Shown: positions 1 to 8,654, numbered from the stretch's first letter. The stretch: DNA of 64,000 nt from Selenomonadales bacterium (GCA_003150515.1 QALW01000003.1:1-64000), one strand, 5' to 3'. Numbers and translations are program-made. Notes: generated by a model not told the origin, from the sequence alone.

Positions 1-62
1 CCCTTCTCAATTCTAAGCAGGTTTTTATATAATTAATGCCGAGAAGCTCTTCCAAAACTTTT

Positions 63-107
63 CCGCCCGGCCAATAAAGGCGCGCCGCGCCTTTATTGGC
101 CGGGCGG
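63..107. repeat. GC-rich perfect palindrome
   Basis: A 20 bp perfect stem with a 5-nt loop, read directly. It lies upstream of the corA promoter and is the first of many similar intergenic palindromes in the window. It may end transcription of a gene left of the window. The first 60 bases hold no coding sequence I can support. Confidence 0.8.
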
Positions 108-151
108 CTTTAAATCAGCGTTCAGAGGAATATAAATCCAGCTAAAAACTA

Positions 152-180
152 TTGCTAAAAAAACGACAAAGTGCTATTAT
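152..180 (+). promoter_or_regulatory. Predicted sigma-A promoter of corA
   Basis: TTGCTA (152-157) and TATTAT (175-180) are separated by 17 nt. This sits about 195 nt upstream of the corA start, so the transcript would have a long leader. Confidence 0.45.
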
Positions 181-236
181 ATTCAGTAGCGCCATCAGTA
201 TTAACAACAACTAAGCTTTACGGAGGTGTAAAACGG

Positions 237-314
237 ATGGACGACCCTGCGGGCAGTAATAACGTTCCTTTACGACGCGCGTCGGGGAAGCTTATTCATT
301 TACGGCTGAAATAA
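237..314 (+). CDS. Possible 25-aa leader peptide in the corA leader
   Basis: An ATG preceded by a GGAGG-type site (about 222-227) opens a 25-codon basic peptide ending in TAA, 61 nt before the corA start. It has no recognisable homologue. Leader peptides that regulate CorA-type magnesium transporters are known in enterobacteria, so a regulatory role is conceivable, but this is inference. The reading frame could also be chance. Confidence 0.25.
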   Translation: MDDPAGSNNVPLRRASGKLIHLRLK

Positions 315-375
315 TCCGCGGCCGATGCTTCCTTGCGCTCGTTTCGGGCATAATAAAAAAAGGAGGTACCGGCAA

Positions 376-1308
376 ATGCTTAGTATTTATAAAACCGAGG
401 AGGATACCCTCCTCACTCTTGAACGCCCGGAAAAGGGCTGTTGGCTGAATTTATGCGATCCTACCGAGGGAGAAATCGAATTTGTCTCCAGCCAGCTGGG
501 CTTTGATCTGGACTGGGTGCGCGCCTCCCTGGACGAAGAGGAAAGAGCGCGTATAGAATGGGATGACGGCGCTACTCTTATAATCGTAGACGTTCCCAGA
601 GTTGAGGCCGAGGGGAGCAGCTTTGTTTACAGCACTATACCTCTGGGCATTCTTTTTAATGATGAAGCGATTGTAACCGTATCCCTGAACGAATCTCCCA
701 TAATTAACGATTTTATCAAGGGCCGGGTTAAATCTTTTTATACCTTTAAAAAGACCAGATTTATCTTGCAGCTGCTATATAAGAACGCGACCAGGTTTCT
801 TATGTATCTTAAGCAAATTGACAAGGCCAGCTCGGCTGTGCAGAACGAATTGCATAAATCCATGAAAAACAAGGAGCTAATTCAGCTTCTGGCTTTGGAA
901 AAATCCCTGGTTTATTTTTCTACCAGCCTTACCAGCAATGAAATGGTGCTGGATAAGATGATGAAGCTTGGATATATCAAGAAGTATCAGGACGACGTGG
1001 AACTGCTTGAGGACGTTATAGTAGAAAACAAGCAGGCTATTGAAATGTGTAATATTTACCGGGATATATTAAGCGGCACTATGGACGCTTTCGCCTCGGT
1101 AATTTCAAACAATCTCAATATCGTTATGAAACTGATGACTTCTATTACTATAATTATCAGCATTCCCACTCTTATCGCCAGCATATGGGGAATGAACGTG
1201 CCGCTGCCTTTATCGGGCAGCAAATATGGGTTCTGGATAATCCTGGGGCTTTCGGCTGCTTTAAGCGCCCTTATAGCTTATATAATGAGAAGGAAAAAAA
1301 TGCTTTAG
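376..1308 (+). CDS. corA: CorA-like divalent cation transporter
   Basis: Membrane channel of the CorA family, which moves Mg2+ (in some members Co2+ or Ni2+) inward. The protein is about 310 residues with a soluble, helix-rich N-terminal part and two C-terminal membrane segments. The family signature GMN follows the first segment (IWGMNVPLPL), and the protein ends in a basic tail. I start at ATG 376 because an AGGAGG site lies 9 nt upstream. An in-frame ATG at 325 would add 17 basic residues without a good ribosome site. It is followed 12 nt later by the zinc-ribbon gene, so the two are probably cotranscribed. The exact ion cannot be told from sequence. Confidence 0.9.
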   Translation: MLSIYKTEEDTLLTLERPEKGCWLNLCDPTEGEIEFVSSQLGFDLDWVRASLDEEERARIEWDDGATLIIVDVPRVEAEGSSFVYSTIPLGILFNDEAIVTVSLNESPIINDFIKGRVKSFYTFKKTRFILQLLYKNATRFLMYLKQIDKASSAVQNELHKSMKNKELIQLLALEKSLVYFSTSLTSNEMVLDKMMKLGYIKKYQDDVELLEDVIVENKQAIEMCNIYRDILSGTMDAFASVISNNLNIVMKLMTSITIIISIPTLIASIWGMNVPLPLSGSKYGFWIILGLSAALSALIAYIMRRKKML

Positions 1309-1320
1309 GAGGCTTGGGGG

Positions 1321-1524
1321 ATGCCTGTTCTGGATTTCAAATGCCTTAAATGCGGCTTTAAATTTGACGAACTGGTAAAAAACACTCAGAATATCAGCCA
1401 GGTAGTATGTCCTAAATGCGGCGCGGATAATCCGTCCCGCGTGTACGAGGGGAAATGCTATCAATCGGGCTCTAAGGGCGGCTGCTCGGGGCACTGCGCA
1501 GGCTGCTCGGGCTGCGGACATTAA
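1321..1524 (+). CDS. FmdB-type zinc ribbon protein
   Basis: A 67-residue protein. The first 45 residues match the FmdB/CxxC_CxxC_SSSS regulatory-protein family: two CxxC knuckles (CLKC and CPKC) that would bind one zinc, with the usual opening in which the first CxxC follows a short beta strand. The tail is rich in Cys, Gly and His and may bind a further metal, but that is inference. It lies 12 nt after corA. The family has no well-defined biochemical role. Confidence 0.8.
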   Translation: MPVLDFKCLKCGFKFDELVKNTQNISQVVCPKCGADNPSRVYEGKCYQSGSKGGCSGHCAGCSGCGH

Positions 1525-1619
1525 TACGCCCGTGCATCAAAGGCGGGTTTTTACAGCTGACGGCCGGATATAACAGATTCGTATCAAAGGCGCATAAATA
1601 TCAGAGCTGGAGAGATAAT

Positions 1620-2870
1620 GTGAGACAGTTTATTATTCAAGGGGGCATTCCCCTTAAAGGAGAAGTGGAAATAAGCGGCGCCAAAAACGCCGCGGCCGCA
1701 ATTCTGGCCGCGGCCATGCTTTGCGATGGCGTATGCGTTATAGACAACCTCCCCTATATATCCGACGTAGTGGTAATGGCCGAGCTTATAGAATATATGG
1801 GAGCCAAGGTCGAGCTTTCTCCCAGCGGCAGAATAACTATTGACGCTTCCAGCCTGGAAAATAAAACTCCTCCGGAGCATATGGTCTCCCGCATGCGCGC
1901 TTCCAGCTATCTTATGGGCGTGCTTCTGGGAAGATGGAAAAAGGCCAACGTGCCTCCGCCGGGCGGCTGCTGCATAGGCGCGCGTCCAATTGATCTGCAT
2001 CTTAAGGGCTTTAGAGCGCTGGGCGCGAATATAGACGAAGGCAATTTAGTCTCCATTGAGGCCGACGAGCTGATCGGAGGGGAAGTGCATGCCGAGGCCA
2101 GCGTGGGCACCACCATAAATATAATGTTCGCCGCCTGCCGTGCCAGGGGAAACACCACCATTTACAGCGCCGCCAAGGAGCCGCACGTCGTGGACACGGC
2201 TAATTTTTTAAACAATATGGGCGCGCGCATAAAGGGCGCGGGAACAGATACCATCCGCATAACGGGAGTAAACGCCCTGCATGGGTGCAATTATACAATC
2301 ATTCCCGACCAGATTGAGACGGGGACCTATATGATAATGGCGGCGGCCACGCACGGAGACGTTATTATAAAAAACTGCATACCTATACATATGGAATCAG
2401 TTTCGGCCAAGCTTAGCGACGCGGGCGCGCTGATAACCGAAGGGGACGACTGGATAAGAGTGTGCGCTCCCGGCCAGTTAAAGGCGATCAATCTTAAAAC
2501 CATGACTTATCCGGGCTATCCGACAGATCTTCAGCAGCCCATTTCGGCCATGCTGACCATGGCGCAGGGCACCAGCGTTATAACCGAAACTATTTTTGAA
2601 CAGCGCTACAGGCATCTGGAAGAGATGCGACGCATGGGCGCCAAGGCACGGGTGGAGGATAGAATAGCCATTATTGAAGGAGTGGATAAGCTTTACGGAC
2701 GATGCGTGGAGGCGCGGGATTTGCGCGCAGGCGCCGCCCTCATAACCGCCGGGCTTATGGCCGAGGGGACGACCACCATTCTGGGAGGCAGATATATAGA
2801 GCGGGGCTATGAGCGCATAGACCAAAAATTGCAGGGGCTGGGCGCGCGTATAGTTGTGGAGGATAAATAA
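1620..2870 (+). CDS. murA: UDP-N-acetylglucosamine 1-carboxyvinyltransferase (MurA)
   Basis: First committed step of peptidoglycan synthesis: transfers enolpyruvate from PEP to UDP-GlcNAc in the cytoplasm. At 416 residues it has the usual length. It opens with the substrate-loop signature GAKNAAAAILAAAM and carries the catalytic cysteine in the PGGCCIGARPIDLH loop near residue 120, the residue alkylated by fosfomycin in the family. The start is GTG at 1620, and GGAG at about 1608 fits as the ribosome site. Firmicutes often have two MurA paralogues; which one this is cannot be decided here. A terminator follows at 2984. Confidence 0.95.
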   Translation: MRQFIIQGGIPLKGEVEISGAKNAAAAILAAAMLCDGVCVIDNLPYISDVVVMAELIEYMGAKVELSPSGRITIDASSLENKTPPEHMVSRMRASSYLMGVLLGRWKKANVPPPGGCCIGARPIDLHLKGFRALGANIDEGNLVSIEADELIGGEVHAEASVGTTINIMFAACRARGNTTIYSAAKEPHVVDTANFLNNMGARIKGAGTDTIRITGVNALHGCNYTIIPDQIETGTYMIMAAATHGDVIIKNCIPIHMESVSAKLSDAGALITEGDDWIRVCAPGQLKAINLKTMTYPGYPTDLQQPISAMLTMAQGTSVITETIFEQRYRHLEEMRRMGAKARVEDRIAIIEGVDKLYGRCVEARDLRAGAALITAGLMAEGTTTILGGRYIERGYERIDQKLQGLGARIVVEDK

Positions 2871-2983
2871 TCTTTTTATAGCTGGTTTTATTAGTTTTGC
2901 CGCTTTTTAAATTGTTTTATTTCTGTTTTCAGGGAACGCTGAGAACGGGACGCCCAAAGAATGGGGAAATATTTTCAGCTTTC

Positions 2984-3009
2984 AACCGCTCTCCATGAGG
3001 CGGTTTTTT
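2984..3009 (+). terminator. Rho-independent terminator after murA
   Basis: AACCGC and GCGGTT form a 6 bp stem around a short loop, followed directly by six T residues. It lies 114 nt after the murA stop. Confidence 0.7.
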
Positions 3010-3141
3010 ATATCCGCTTTTGGATTTGAGCGGACGCCGCTTTTTATTTGCGGCCGGCTTGCGCGTTTGCGCTGTTGCGGCCCGAGCGGAAAACCAAAAA
3101 GGGGATTATTGCCGCAGCCGGGGCGGGCGCGGGCAGGCGCC

Positions 3142-3366
3142 GGGTATGACGGGCGGGGGGAGGCGCCCCTGGGAGCGAAAGCTCCCAGGGGCAGCGGCGG
3201 CATGCGGGCGGCGTTTGGCAGGCGCCTTTCAGGCGCCTGCCTGGGCCGGGCCGTTCGGCCCGGCCCGGCGGCATAAATGCCGCCGAACGCCGCCCGCATG
3301 CCGCCCGGCCCGGCCGCCGGCTGAAAGCCGGCGGCCGGGCGCTGCCCTCCCCCGCCCGTCATACCC
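3142..3366. repeat. Nested multi-branched palindrome
   Basis: The outer 18 bp arms are 3142-3159 and 3349-3366. Inside are three branches: a simple hairpin (about 3166-3191), a sub-cloverleaf with perfect 20 bp arms (3196-3215 and 3286-3305), and a final hairpin (about 3311-3338). The sub-cloverleaf encloses three hairpins built on GGCAGGCGCC, GGGCCGGGCC and GGCGGCAT. Open frames across this block are by-products of GC-rich palindromic DNA and are not annotated. Confidence 0.9.
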
Positions 3367-3474
3367 CGTGCCTGCCCCGGCCTTGTTTAGATAAAGCAAA
3401 AATATTCTGGACAAGCCTTCTTTTGTATGATAACATAATAATATGCCTGATTAAGGCAAATAATTAAACAGCCT

Positions 3475-3745
3475 CAGCATGGTGTCCTCCGTTCGTTCGG
3501 AGGGTGAAAAGGGAAGGCGGTTAAAATCCGCCGCAGCCCCCGCTACTGTAAGGGCAGACGCTGACGCGGCCGGATTAAACGCTCCGCCGCGAAAGAGTCT
3601 CATTCCGCCGCAGCGCTTTTATGCGCGGTCACTGGCCGCAAAAGGCCGGGAAGACGCGCCGGAAAAACAGCCTGAGCCAGGAGACCTGCCTGCTGACGCG
3701 CTCATTTATAAATAAATGAGCGCCGCGGGGTAAAAAGCGGCTTTT
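3475..3745 (+). promoter_or_regulatory. Cobalamin riboswitch and expression platform
   Basis: The leader has the ordered landmarks of the cobalamin (B12) riboswitch class. GGGAA with a GCCGCAGCCCCCGCTACTG core lies at about 3510-3550, a GGTCACTGG-type element at about 3627-3636, and the B12 box AGCCAGGAGACCTGCC at 3675-3690. Next come an 11 bp hairpin (3698-3723) and a weak GCCGC/GCGGC stem with TTTT (3722-3745), a plausible ligand-controlled terminator. It precedes the BtuF-like gene by about 200 nt, which supports B12 as the substrate of the transporter. Family knowledge predicts lower expression when cobalamin is plentiful. Confidence 0.92.
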
Positions 3746-3945
3746 CGGAGGGAAAAGCGCCATAATTTTCGCATATATAATGCGGCCTGTTAAGTTTGCC
3801 TTTTTATACATAAACTTGCCGCGAATATATCCATTTTCAAAGCTGGTTTCCCTCTAAAACGCCCTAAACGCAGTTCGCTTAATAAATCTAAAGCGCATTG
3901 CGGCGCCCTTAACTAAGTTTATGCCGAGGCGAAGAGAGGTTTTTT

Positions 3946-4872
3946 ATGAAAAAGAAGTTGCTTGTAGTTTTGCTGGCTTTAACGCTGGCAATATGTGCTC
4001 TTGCCGGCTGCGCTCCTGCGGATCAGTCCATTTCGCCGAGCGCCGGGCCGTCTCAGACGCAGTCTGCGTCCATTACCGCCGTAGATTTTATGGAGAACAG
4101 CATAACTCTGGAGCAGGCCCCTAAGAGAATTGTATCCCTGACGGCCAGCAATACCGAAATGCTTTGCGAATTGGGGCTGGAGGATAAACTTGTAGGCGTG
4201 GACGCATATTCGGATTATCCCGAATCGGTTAAGGAATTAACCATTGTCGGAGATTATATTGCTCCTGATATAGAAAAAATCATAGAGCTTAAGCCTGATA
4301 TTGTATTTGCCAGCAACCAGCTTCAGGCTGAGCTTATAGAACAGCTCTCTTCCGCCGGTGTAAAGGTGGCGGCTTCCGAGCCCACCTCCTACGAGCAGCT
4401 TCTGGAGTCAGTCCAGCTCATAGGCACGCTGGGCGGCGCTGAGAATCAAGTTATAGAAGAGATCAGAACGCGCATCACCAGCCTGGAGAGTGAAATCAAA
4501 GCGCAGGCCAAAGGGGAAAAGAGCGCCTATTATATTCTCTCCTACGGTGAATACGGCGATTGGTCGGTAGGCCCCGGCTCCTTTATATATGATGTAATGA
4601 GCATGGCTGGGCTTAAATTTATCACAGAGGGAATGGAATATTCCTTCCCCATGTTCTCCATTGAGGATTTAGTTGCGGCCGATCCTAAAGTGATCCTGTG
4701 CGACAGCAACGTGGCTGCTCTTGAAGATTTAGCCGCCGCCGCGGGCTATTCTGAGCTTACGGCGGTAAAAGACGGAACTGTTATTTTTGCCGACGGCAAT
4801 ATCATGAGCCGGCCTACGCCCCGCATGATGGAAGAAGCGCTGCGGCTTGCAAAATTGATTTGGGAAGAATAA
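3946..4872 (+). CDS. btuF: Cobalamin ABC transporter substrate-binding lipoprotein
   Basis: A 308-residue lipoprotein. A basic start and hydrophobic stretch end in the lipobox LAGC, with lipidated Cys at about residue 22, then a Ser/Pro-rich linker. The body reads as the BtuF/FhuD-type periplasmic-binding domain (PKRIVSLTASNTEML near the start, TPRMMEEALRLAKLIW at the end). The cobalamin riboswitch upstream makes B12 or a corrinoid the likely ligand rather than a siderophore. The permease gene follows after 4 nt. Confidence 0.88.
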   Translation: MKKKLLVVLLALTLAICALAGCAPADQSISPSAGPSQTQSASITAVDFMENSITLEQAPKRIVSLTASNTEMLCELGLEDKLVGVDAYSDYPESVKELTIVGDYIAPDIEKIIELKPDIVFASNQLQAELIEQLSSAGVKVAASEPTSYEQLLESVQLIGTLGGAENQVIEEIRTRITSLESEIKAQAKGEKSAYYILSYGEYGDWSVGPGSFIYDVMSMAGLKFITEGMEYSFPMFSIEDLVAADPKVILCDSNVAALEDLAAAAGYSELTAVKDGTVIFADGNIMSRPTPRMMEEALRLAKLIWEE

Positions 4873-4876
4873 TTTT

Positions 4877-5899
4877 ATGCGTTCAAAGCTCGGATACGGG
4901 GGCGCGCTGGCCATTGGCTGCGCGGCCCTCTTTGGCATTATGGTTTTCGCTTGCCTCGGAGGCAGCGCGGATATAGGCTTTGGGGACGCCGCGGGAGCCA
5001 TGCTCAAAAAGCTGCCCCTTATAGGAGGGCTTTTTAAAAGCTCCGAAACGGCGGATATTATAGTGGGCAGCATCCGGCTGCCCAGGGTGCTCTCCGCCGC
5101 GCTGGTGGGAGGCGCGCTGGCCGTATGCGGCTGCGCTCTTCAGGGGCTTTTTAAAAATCCTATGGCGGATACGGGCGTTTTGGGAGTTTCTTCAGGCGCT
5201 GGCCTGGGCGCGACGGCGGCAATTGTTTTTTCCTTAAACACAGTTATGGGAACGGGCGCCGTTACTGTCTGCGCGTTTATAGGAGGGCTTTTAAGCGTAA
5301 TGCTCGTATATCTTGTATCCCGCTCTCACACAGGCAGCTCGACTACCGGTCTGCTTCTGGCGGGCATGTGCATTTCCTCTTTGCTAACAAGCGCGCAGAC
5401 ATTAATAATGATGCTGGCTAAAAGCCAGATGGATTCGGTGCTCTCCTGGACAATGGGCAGCTTCGCTTCGGCCAGCTATGTTAAGCTGGCATGGGCGGCG
5501 CCTATTATAATAATCGGCTGCGTCCTGCTCTTTTTTCTGGCCCGTCCCCTTGATCTTATGCTCATGGGCAGCACTCAGGCCGGGCATATGGGAGTAAATG
5601 TCAAAGGCACGACCATAGGTGTTATGCTGCTGACTGCCCTGGTATGCTCTGCGGCTGTGGCCATAAGCGGGATAATCTCCTTTGTAGGCCTTATAATTCC
5701 GCATATTCTGCGCGTCGTTACCGGCCCGGGACATAGGCGGCTGATGCCTCTTTCCTTTGTTGCGGGAGCCGCTTTTATGACGCTCACCGACCTGTTGGCC
5801 CGCACGCTGGCCGCGCCCATTTCTCTGCCCATAGGGGTGTTTACGAGCATATTGGGCGCTCCCTTCTTTTTATGGATTTACCGCCGGCGGGAGCTTTGA
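4877..5899 (+). CDS. btuC: Cobalamin ABC transporter permease (FecCD/BtuC family)
   Basis: A 340-residue polytopic membrane protein. It contains the FecCD signatures LPRVLSAALVGGALAVCG near residue 65 and GISSGAG-like LGVSSGAGLGATAA near residue 100, and the coupling-helix region FVGLIIPHILRVVTGPGHRRLMP near residue 270. It begins 4 nt after btuF. The matching ATPase gene is not directly adjacent but 356 nt downstream, past two palindromic blocks. Substrate is inferred from the riboswitch. Confidence 0.9.
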   Translation: MRSKLGYGGALAIGCAALFGIMVFACLGGSADIGFGDAAGAMLKKLPLIGGLFKSSETADIIVGSIRLPRVLSAALVGGALAVCGCALQGLFKNPMADTGVLGVSSGAGLGATAAIVFSLNTVMGTGAVTVCAFIGGLLSVMLVYLVSRSHTGSSTTGLLLAGMCISSLLTSAQTLIMMLAKSQMDSVLSWTMGSFASASYVKLAWAAPIIIIGCVLLFFLARPLDLMLMGSTQAGHMGVNVKGTTIGVMLLTALVCSAAVAISGIISFVGLIIPHILRVVTGPGHRRLMPLSFVAGAAFMTLTDLLARTLAAPISLPIGVFTSILGAPFFLWIYRRREL

Positions 5900-5969
5900 A
5901 TTCAGCTTCAGCCGCTTGCCCGGCTTCTAGCCTGGGGCGTTCCATCTTTCGGTTTCGGCGGCCGTGGTT

Positions 5970-6161
5970 AAGGGGGGCTGCGGCTCTCAGGCAGGCGCAT
6001 GCGCCTGCCTGTACCGGGCCGTTCGGCCCGGCCGGCGGCCTTAGGCCGCCGGGAGCCGCAGCCCCCCTTTGGCCTGGGGTAATCCCTGAGCGTTTTGCGC
6101 TCTGCGCGCAAAACGCTCAGGGATTACCCCAGGCGCTGCGGGCCCGCTAAAGCGGGCCCGC
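5970..6161. repeat. Cloverleaf palindrome plus two hairpins between btuC and btuD
   Basis: Perfect 17 bp arms (5970-5986 and 6053-6069) enclose three hairpins built on CAGGCAGGCGC, CCGGGCCG and CGGCGGCC. A second palindrome with a perfect 28 bp stem and 5-nt loop follows (6073-6133). A third hairpin with a GCGGGCCCGC arm lies at 6138-6161. The block separates the permease from its ATPase and could reduce read-through. Confidence 0.9.
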
Positions 6162-6255
6162 GCCCCCTTTTTATTTTTAATATCCCCCTAACGTTGGCCG
6201 CGTAATCATACTTTAGCCGATCCCTCCGCTTTAATAAACGCATAAGGAGTTAAAA

Positions 6256-7017
6256 ATGCTGGAACTTGTAGATGTCTGTTACGGCTATATGCCTAATACA
6301 AACGCAGTAGAAGATATAAGCCTGAGCTTTGAGAGAGGCCTGAGCATACTCTGCGGGCCTAACGGCTCAGGAAAGAGCACCCTGCTTAAGCTGCTCGCAG
6401 GCCAAATTTCCCCTAAAAAAGGCAAAGCGCTTATAGACGGCGAGCCCTCCGGACACATGCCCGCGCGCAAACGGGCGCAAAAATTGGCCTTTGTCTCCCA
6501 GCTTAAGCGTGCCGATTACGATTTTACCGTCTTTGACGCCGTAATGATGGGGCGCTATAGCCGCATGCCCTTTTTCCACGGCCAAAGCGCGCGGGACGCA
6601 GAAGCTGTGGAAAAGGCTCTGGAGAGAGTGGGCGCGGCGCAGTTTAAGAAGCGCGGCCTGCGCGAATTGAGCGGAGGAGAGCTTCAGCGGGTGTTTCTTG
6701 CCCGCGCTCTGGCCCAGGAAAGCCCCTATCTCCTGCTGGACGAGCCCATAACCGGCCTGGATATACGCTTCCAGCATGAATTTCTTGCTTTAGTCCGAGA
6801 GCTTTGCGAAGAAGGAGTGTGCGCCGTATGCGTGCTGCACGATTTGGCGCTGGCCGCTCAATATTCAAATAGGCTGGCTCTTATATCTCGGGGAAGCCTG
6901 CGCGCCCTGGGCGCGCCTAACGAGGTGCTTAACGCTCAAACGCTGGAAGAGGTCTTTAAAATCCGCGGCTCTCTTTTTAAGCATAATAATAAATATTATT
7001 TGGAGATGTTTAATTAA
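6256..7017 (+). CDS. btuD: Cobalamin ABC transporter ATP-binding protein
   Basis: A 253-residue cytoplasmic ATPase of the FepC/BtuD type. Walker A is GPNGSGKST (about residues 35-43), the ABC signature is LSGGELQRVFLARAL (about 137-151), Walker B with catalytic Glu is YLLLDEP (about 159-165), and the switch His is in VLHDLALA. A ribosome site AAGGAG lies 8 nt before the ATG. It completes the BtuFCD set although palindromes interrupt the operon. Confidence 0.9.
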   Translation: MLELVDVCYGYMPNTNAVEDISLSFERGLSILCGPNGSGKSTLLKLLAGQISPKKGKALIDGEPSGHMPARKRAQKLAFVSQLKRADYDFTVFDAVMMGRYSRMPFFHGQSARDAEAVEKALERVGAAQFKKRGLRELSGGELQRVFLARALAQESPYLLLDEPITGLDIRFQHEFLALVRELCEEGVCAVCVLHDLALAAQYSNRLALISRGSLRALGAPNEVLNAQTLEEVFKIRGSLFKHNNKYYLEMFN

Positions 7018-7032
7018 GCCCCGGCGTTTTTC

Positions 7033-7089
7033 CCGGCCCAGGCCATTGCCGCGCCCCACAACGCGGGGCGCGGCAATGGCCTGGGCCGG
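7033..7089. repeat. Perfect 25 bp palindrome after btuD
   Basis: The arms at 7033-7057 and 7065-7089 are perfectly complementary around a 7-nt loop. It begins 16 nt after the btuD stop and ends 22 nt before the apbE ribosome site. Confidence 0.85.
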
Positions 7090-7121
7090 CGGCGGAGAGC
7101 GTATAATAAAGGAGGAGAGCA

Positions 7122-8108
7122 ATTATAAAGAAGCTTAAAAAAATAATCTGCGCTGCGGCGGCCGCGCTTATTTTATGTTCTCTCTCCTCCTGCGCGGAGC
7201 AAAATAAAATGCTTTCCCAAACCCGCTTTATGCTGGATACGTTTGTTACTCTCTATCTGTACCCTGAAGACGAGCAATTATTTGCTCCCGGCTTTGAGCT
7301 GGTCCAGGCTCTGGAGAAAAAGCTGAGCGCGCATCTGGAGGGCAGTGAAATATACGGGCTGAATATGAATAAAAGCGCGCGCCTATCCGAGGAATGCCTG
7401 GAAGCGGTCAAGCTGGGCTTATATTACGGGGATTTATCGGGTGGCAGCTTTGATATAAGCATACTGCCCCTGAGCAGCCTCTGGAATTTTGACAAGGGCT
7501 CTCATGAGCCTCCTGCCGCCCAAAGCCTTCTGGAGGCCGTGCAGAACGTGGATTATACGCGCGTAAAAATATCGGGCGATACAGTTTCATTGGAGGAGGG
7601 CATGGCCCTGGATTTAGGAGGAATAGCCAAGGGCTATATAGCGGACGAGCTGGCGCAGTTTATGCGCAGCCGCGGCGTAAAGAGCGCGCTCCTGGATTTG
7701 GGAGGCAATATTTACGCGCTGGGAAGCAATCAGGGCGAGCCCTTTAAAATAGGCGTCGCCTGCCCTGATTCCCCGCAGGAGGTTGCGGGCTATTTAGAAT
7801 TAAGGGACGCTTCGGCGGTAACTTCGGGCATATATCAGAGATATTCCTCCTGGGAGGGACGGAGATATCATCATATTCTTTCGCCGGATACGGGCCTGCC
7901 CGTGGATAACTCTCTGGCTTCTGCCACAGTTATCGCTCAGAGCTCGGCTCATTGCGACGCCTTAAGCACTATATGCATGCTCCTGGGAGAAGATAAGGCG
8001 CTGGAGCTTATCAATTCGCTGGAGGGCACGGAGGCCGTGCTTATACGCCGGGACGGAGAAATTATTTTTTCTCAGGGAGCGGAAAAGCTGTTCAGCCGGG
8101 CGGATTGA
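7122..8108 (+). CDS. apbE: FAD:protein FMN transferase, lipoprotein (ApbE)
   Basis: Attaches FMN covalently to Thr/Ser of target proteins such as Rnf or NQR subunits on the outer membrane face. The core fits the ApbE family: LDLGGIAKGYIADELAQFMRS, then LLDLGGNIYALGS, and SASVTVIA-type SLASATVIAQSSAHCDALST with the metal-binding Asp. The first ATG is 7209, but the frame is open upstream back to a TAA at 7107. That stretch encodes IKKLKKIICAAAAALILCSL followed by SSC, a textbook lipoprotein signal. No ATG, GTG or TTG exists in it. The only start at the right distance from GGAGGAG (7111-7117) is ATT at 7122 or ATA at 7125. I therefore propose a rare ATT start giving 328 residues. Confidence 0.85.
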   Translation: MIKKLKKIICAAAAALILCSLSSCAEQNKMLSQTRFMLDTFVTLYLYPEDEQLFAPGFELVQALEKKLSAHLEGSEIYGLNMNKSARLSEECLEAVKLGLYYGDLSGGSFDISILPLSSLWNFDKGSHEPPAAQSLLEAVQNVDYTRVKISGDTVSLEEGMALDLGGIAKGYIADELAQFMRSRGVKSALLDLGGNIYALGSNQGEPFKIGVACPDSPQEVAGYLELRDASAVTSGIYQRYSSWEGRRYHHILSPDTGLPVDNSLASATVIAQSSAHCDALSTICMLLGEDKALELINSLEGTEAVLIRRDGEIIFSQGAEKLFSRAD

Positions 8109-8120
8109 AAAAGTGTTAAG

Positions 8121-8300
8121 GCGGTAATGGGCCGGGCGCTAAAAGGGCGGTCAAGCTTTTGTTAATGGGGGCGGCTCCTGGCAGGCGCTGGGCGCCTGCC
8201 CAGGCCGGGCTTCGCCCGGCCTGGCGGCCCTTCGGGCCGCAGGAGCCGCCCCCCGTTCAAGCATAGGCGTCCGCCCTTTTAGCGCCCGGCCCATTACCGC
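8121..8300. repeat. Cloverleaf palindrome with 30 bp outer stem
   Basis: Perfect 30 bp arms (8121-8150 and 8271-8300) are followed inward by unpaired spacers and a second stem GGGGCGGCTCCTG/CAGGAGCCGCCCC. Inside are three hairpins built on GGCAGGCGC, CAGGCCGGGC and GCGGCCC. It starts 12 nt after the apbE stop. Confidence 0.9.
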
Positions 8301-8432
8301 ATGCATTTAAATTAAAAAAATTTTATTTGTCTCTATTTTATAACCAATTGCCTTCATTAAACATGCTATTATTTTGCAAAATAAGCCGCGCCCATCTGAA
8401 AGCGGCGGTAATAGCAGGAGGGTAATTCATAT

Positions 8433-8639
8433 ATGATAAAACTAAATATTCAGACATTATTAGAACAAAAGGGCAAAAGCAAGTATTGGCTTTATAATCA
8501 GTTGGGTATGGGCTATTCCAATTTCAAACGTCTTATAAACAATCAAACAAAGGCGATTAAATTTGAAAATATAGAAGTGCTGTGCTGGCTGCTGGAATGC
8601 ACTCCCAACGAGCTTTTTACTATTCAGTTGGATAGATGA
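8433..8639 (+). CDS. Small XRE/Cro-type helix-turn-helix protein
   Basis: A 68-residue single-domain DNA-binding protein of the Cro/C1 class (the short YozG-like group). It has an N-terminal helix, KGKSKYWLYNQLGMGYSN as the first turn-helix unit, then FENIEVLCWLLECTPNELF. Ribosome site AGGAGGG precedes ATG 8433. Two close paralogues occur at 46350 and 46668. It stands alone between two cloverleaf palindromes, with no partner gene to hint at its target. Confidence 0.8.
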   Translation: MIKLNIQTLLEQKGKSKYWLYNQLGMGYSNFKRLINNQTKAIKFENIEVLCWLLECTPNELFTIQLDR

Positions 8640-8654
8640 ACGCTTTTATAAGGC

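Noticed and set aside
2982..3414. Several overlapping open frames of 60-126 codons on both strands
   Set aside because: They lie wholly in GC-rich palindromes, have Arg/Pro/Ala/Gly-only composition and no ribosome sites. The same holds for frames at 8636-8889, 15620-16147, 39694-39849, 40221-40585, 45391-45784 and 53331-53553.
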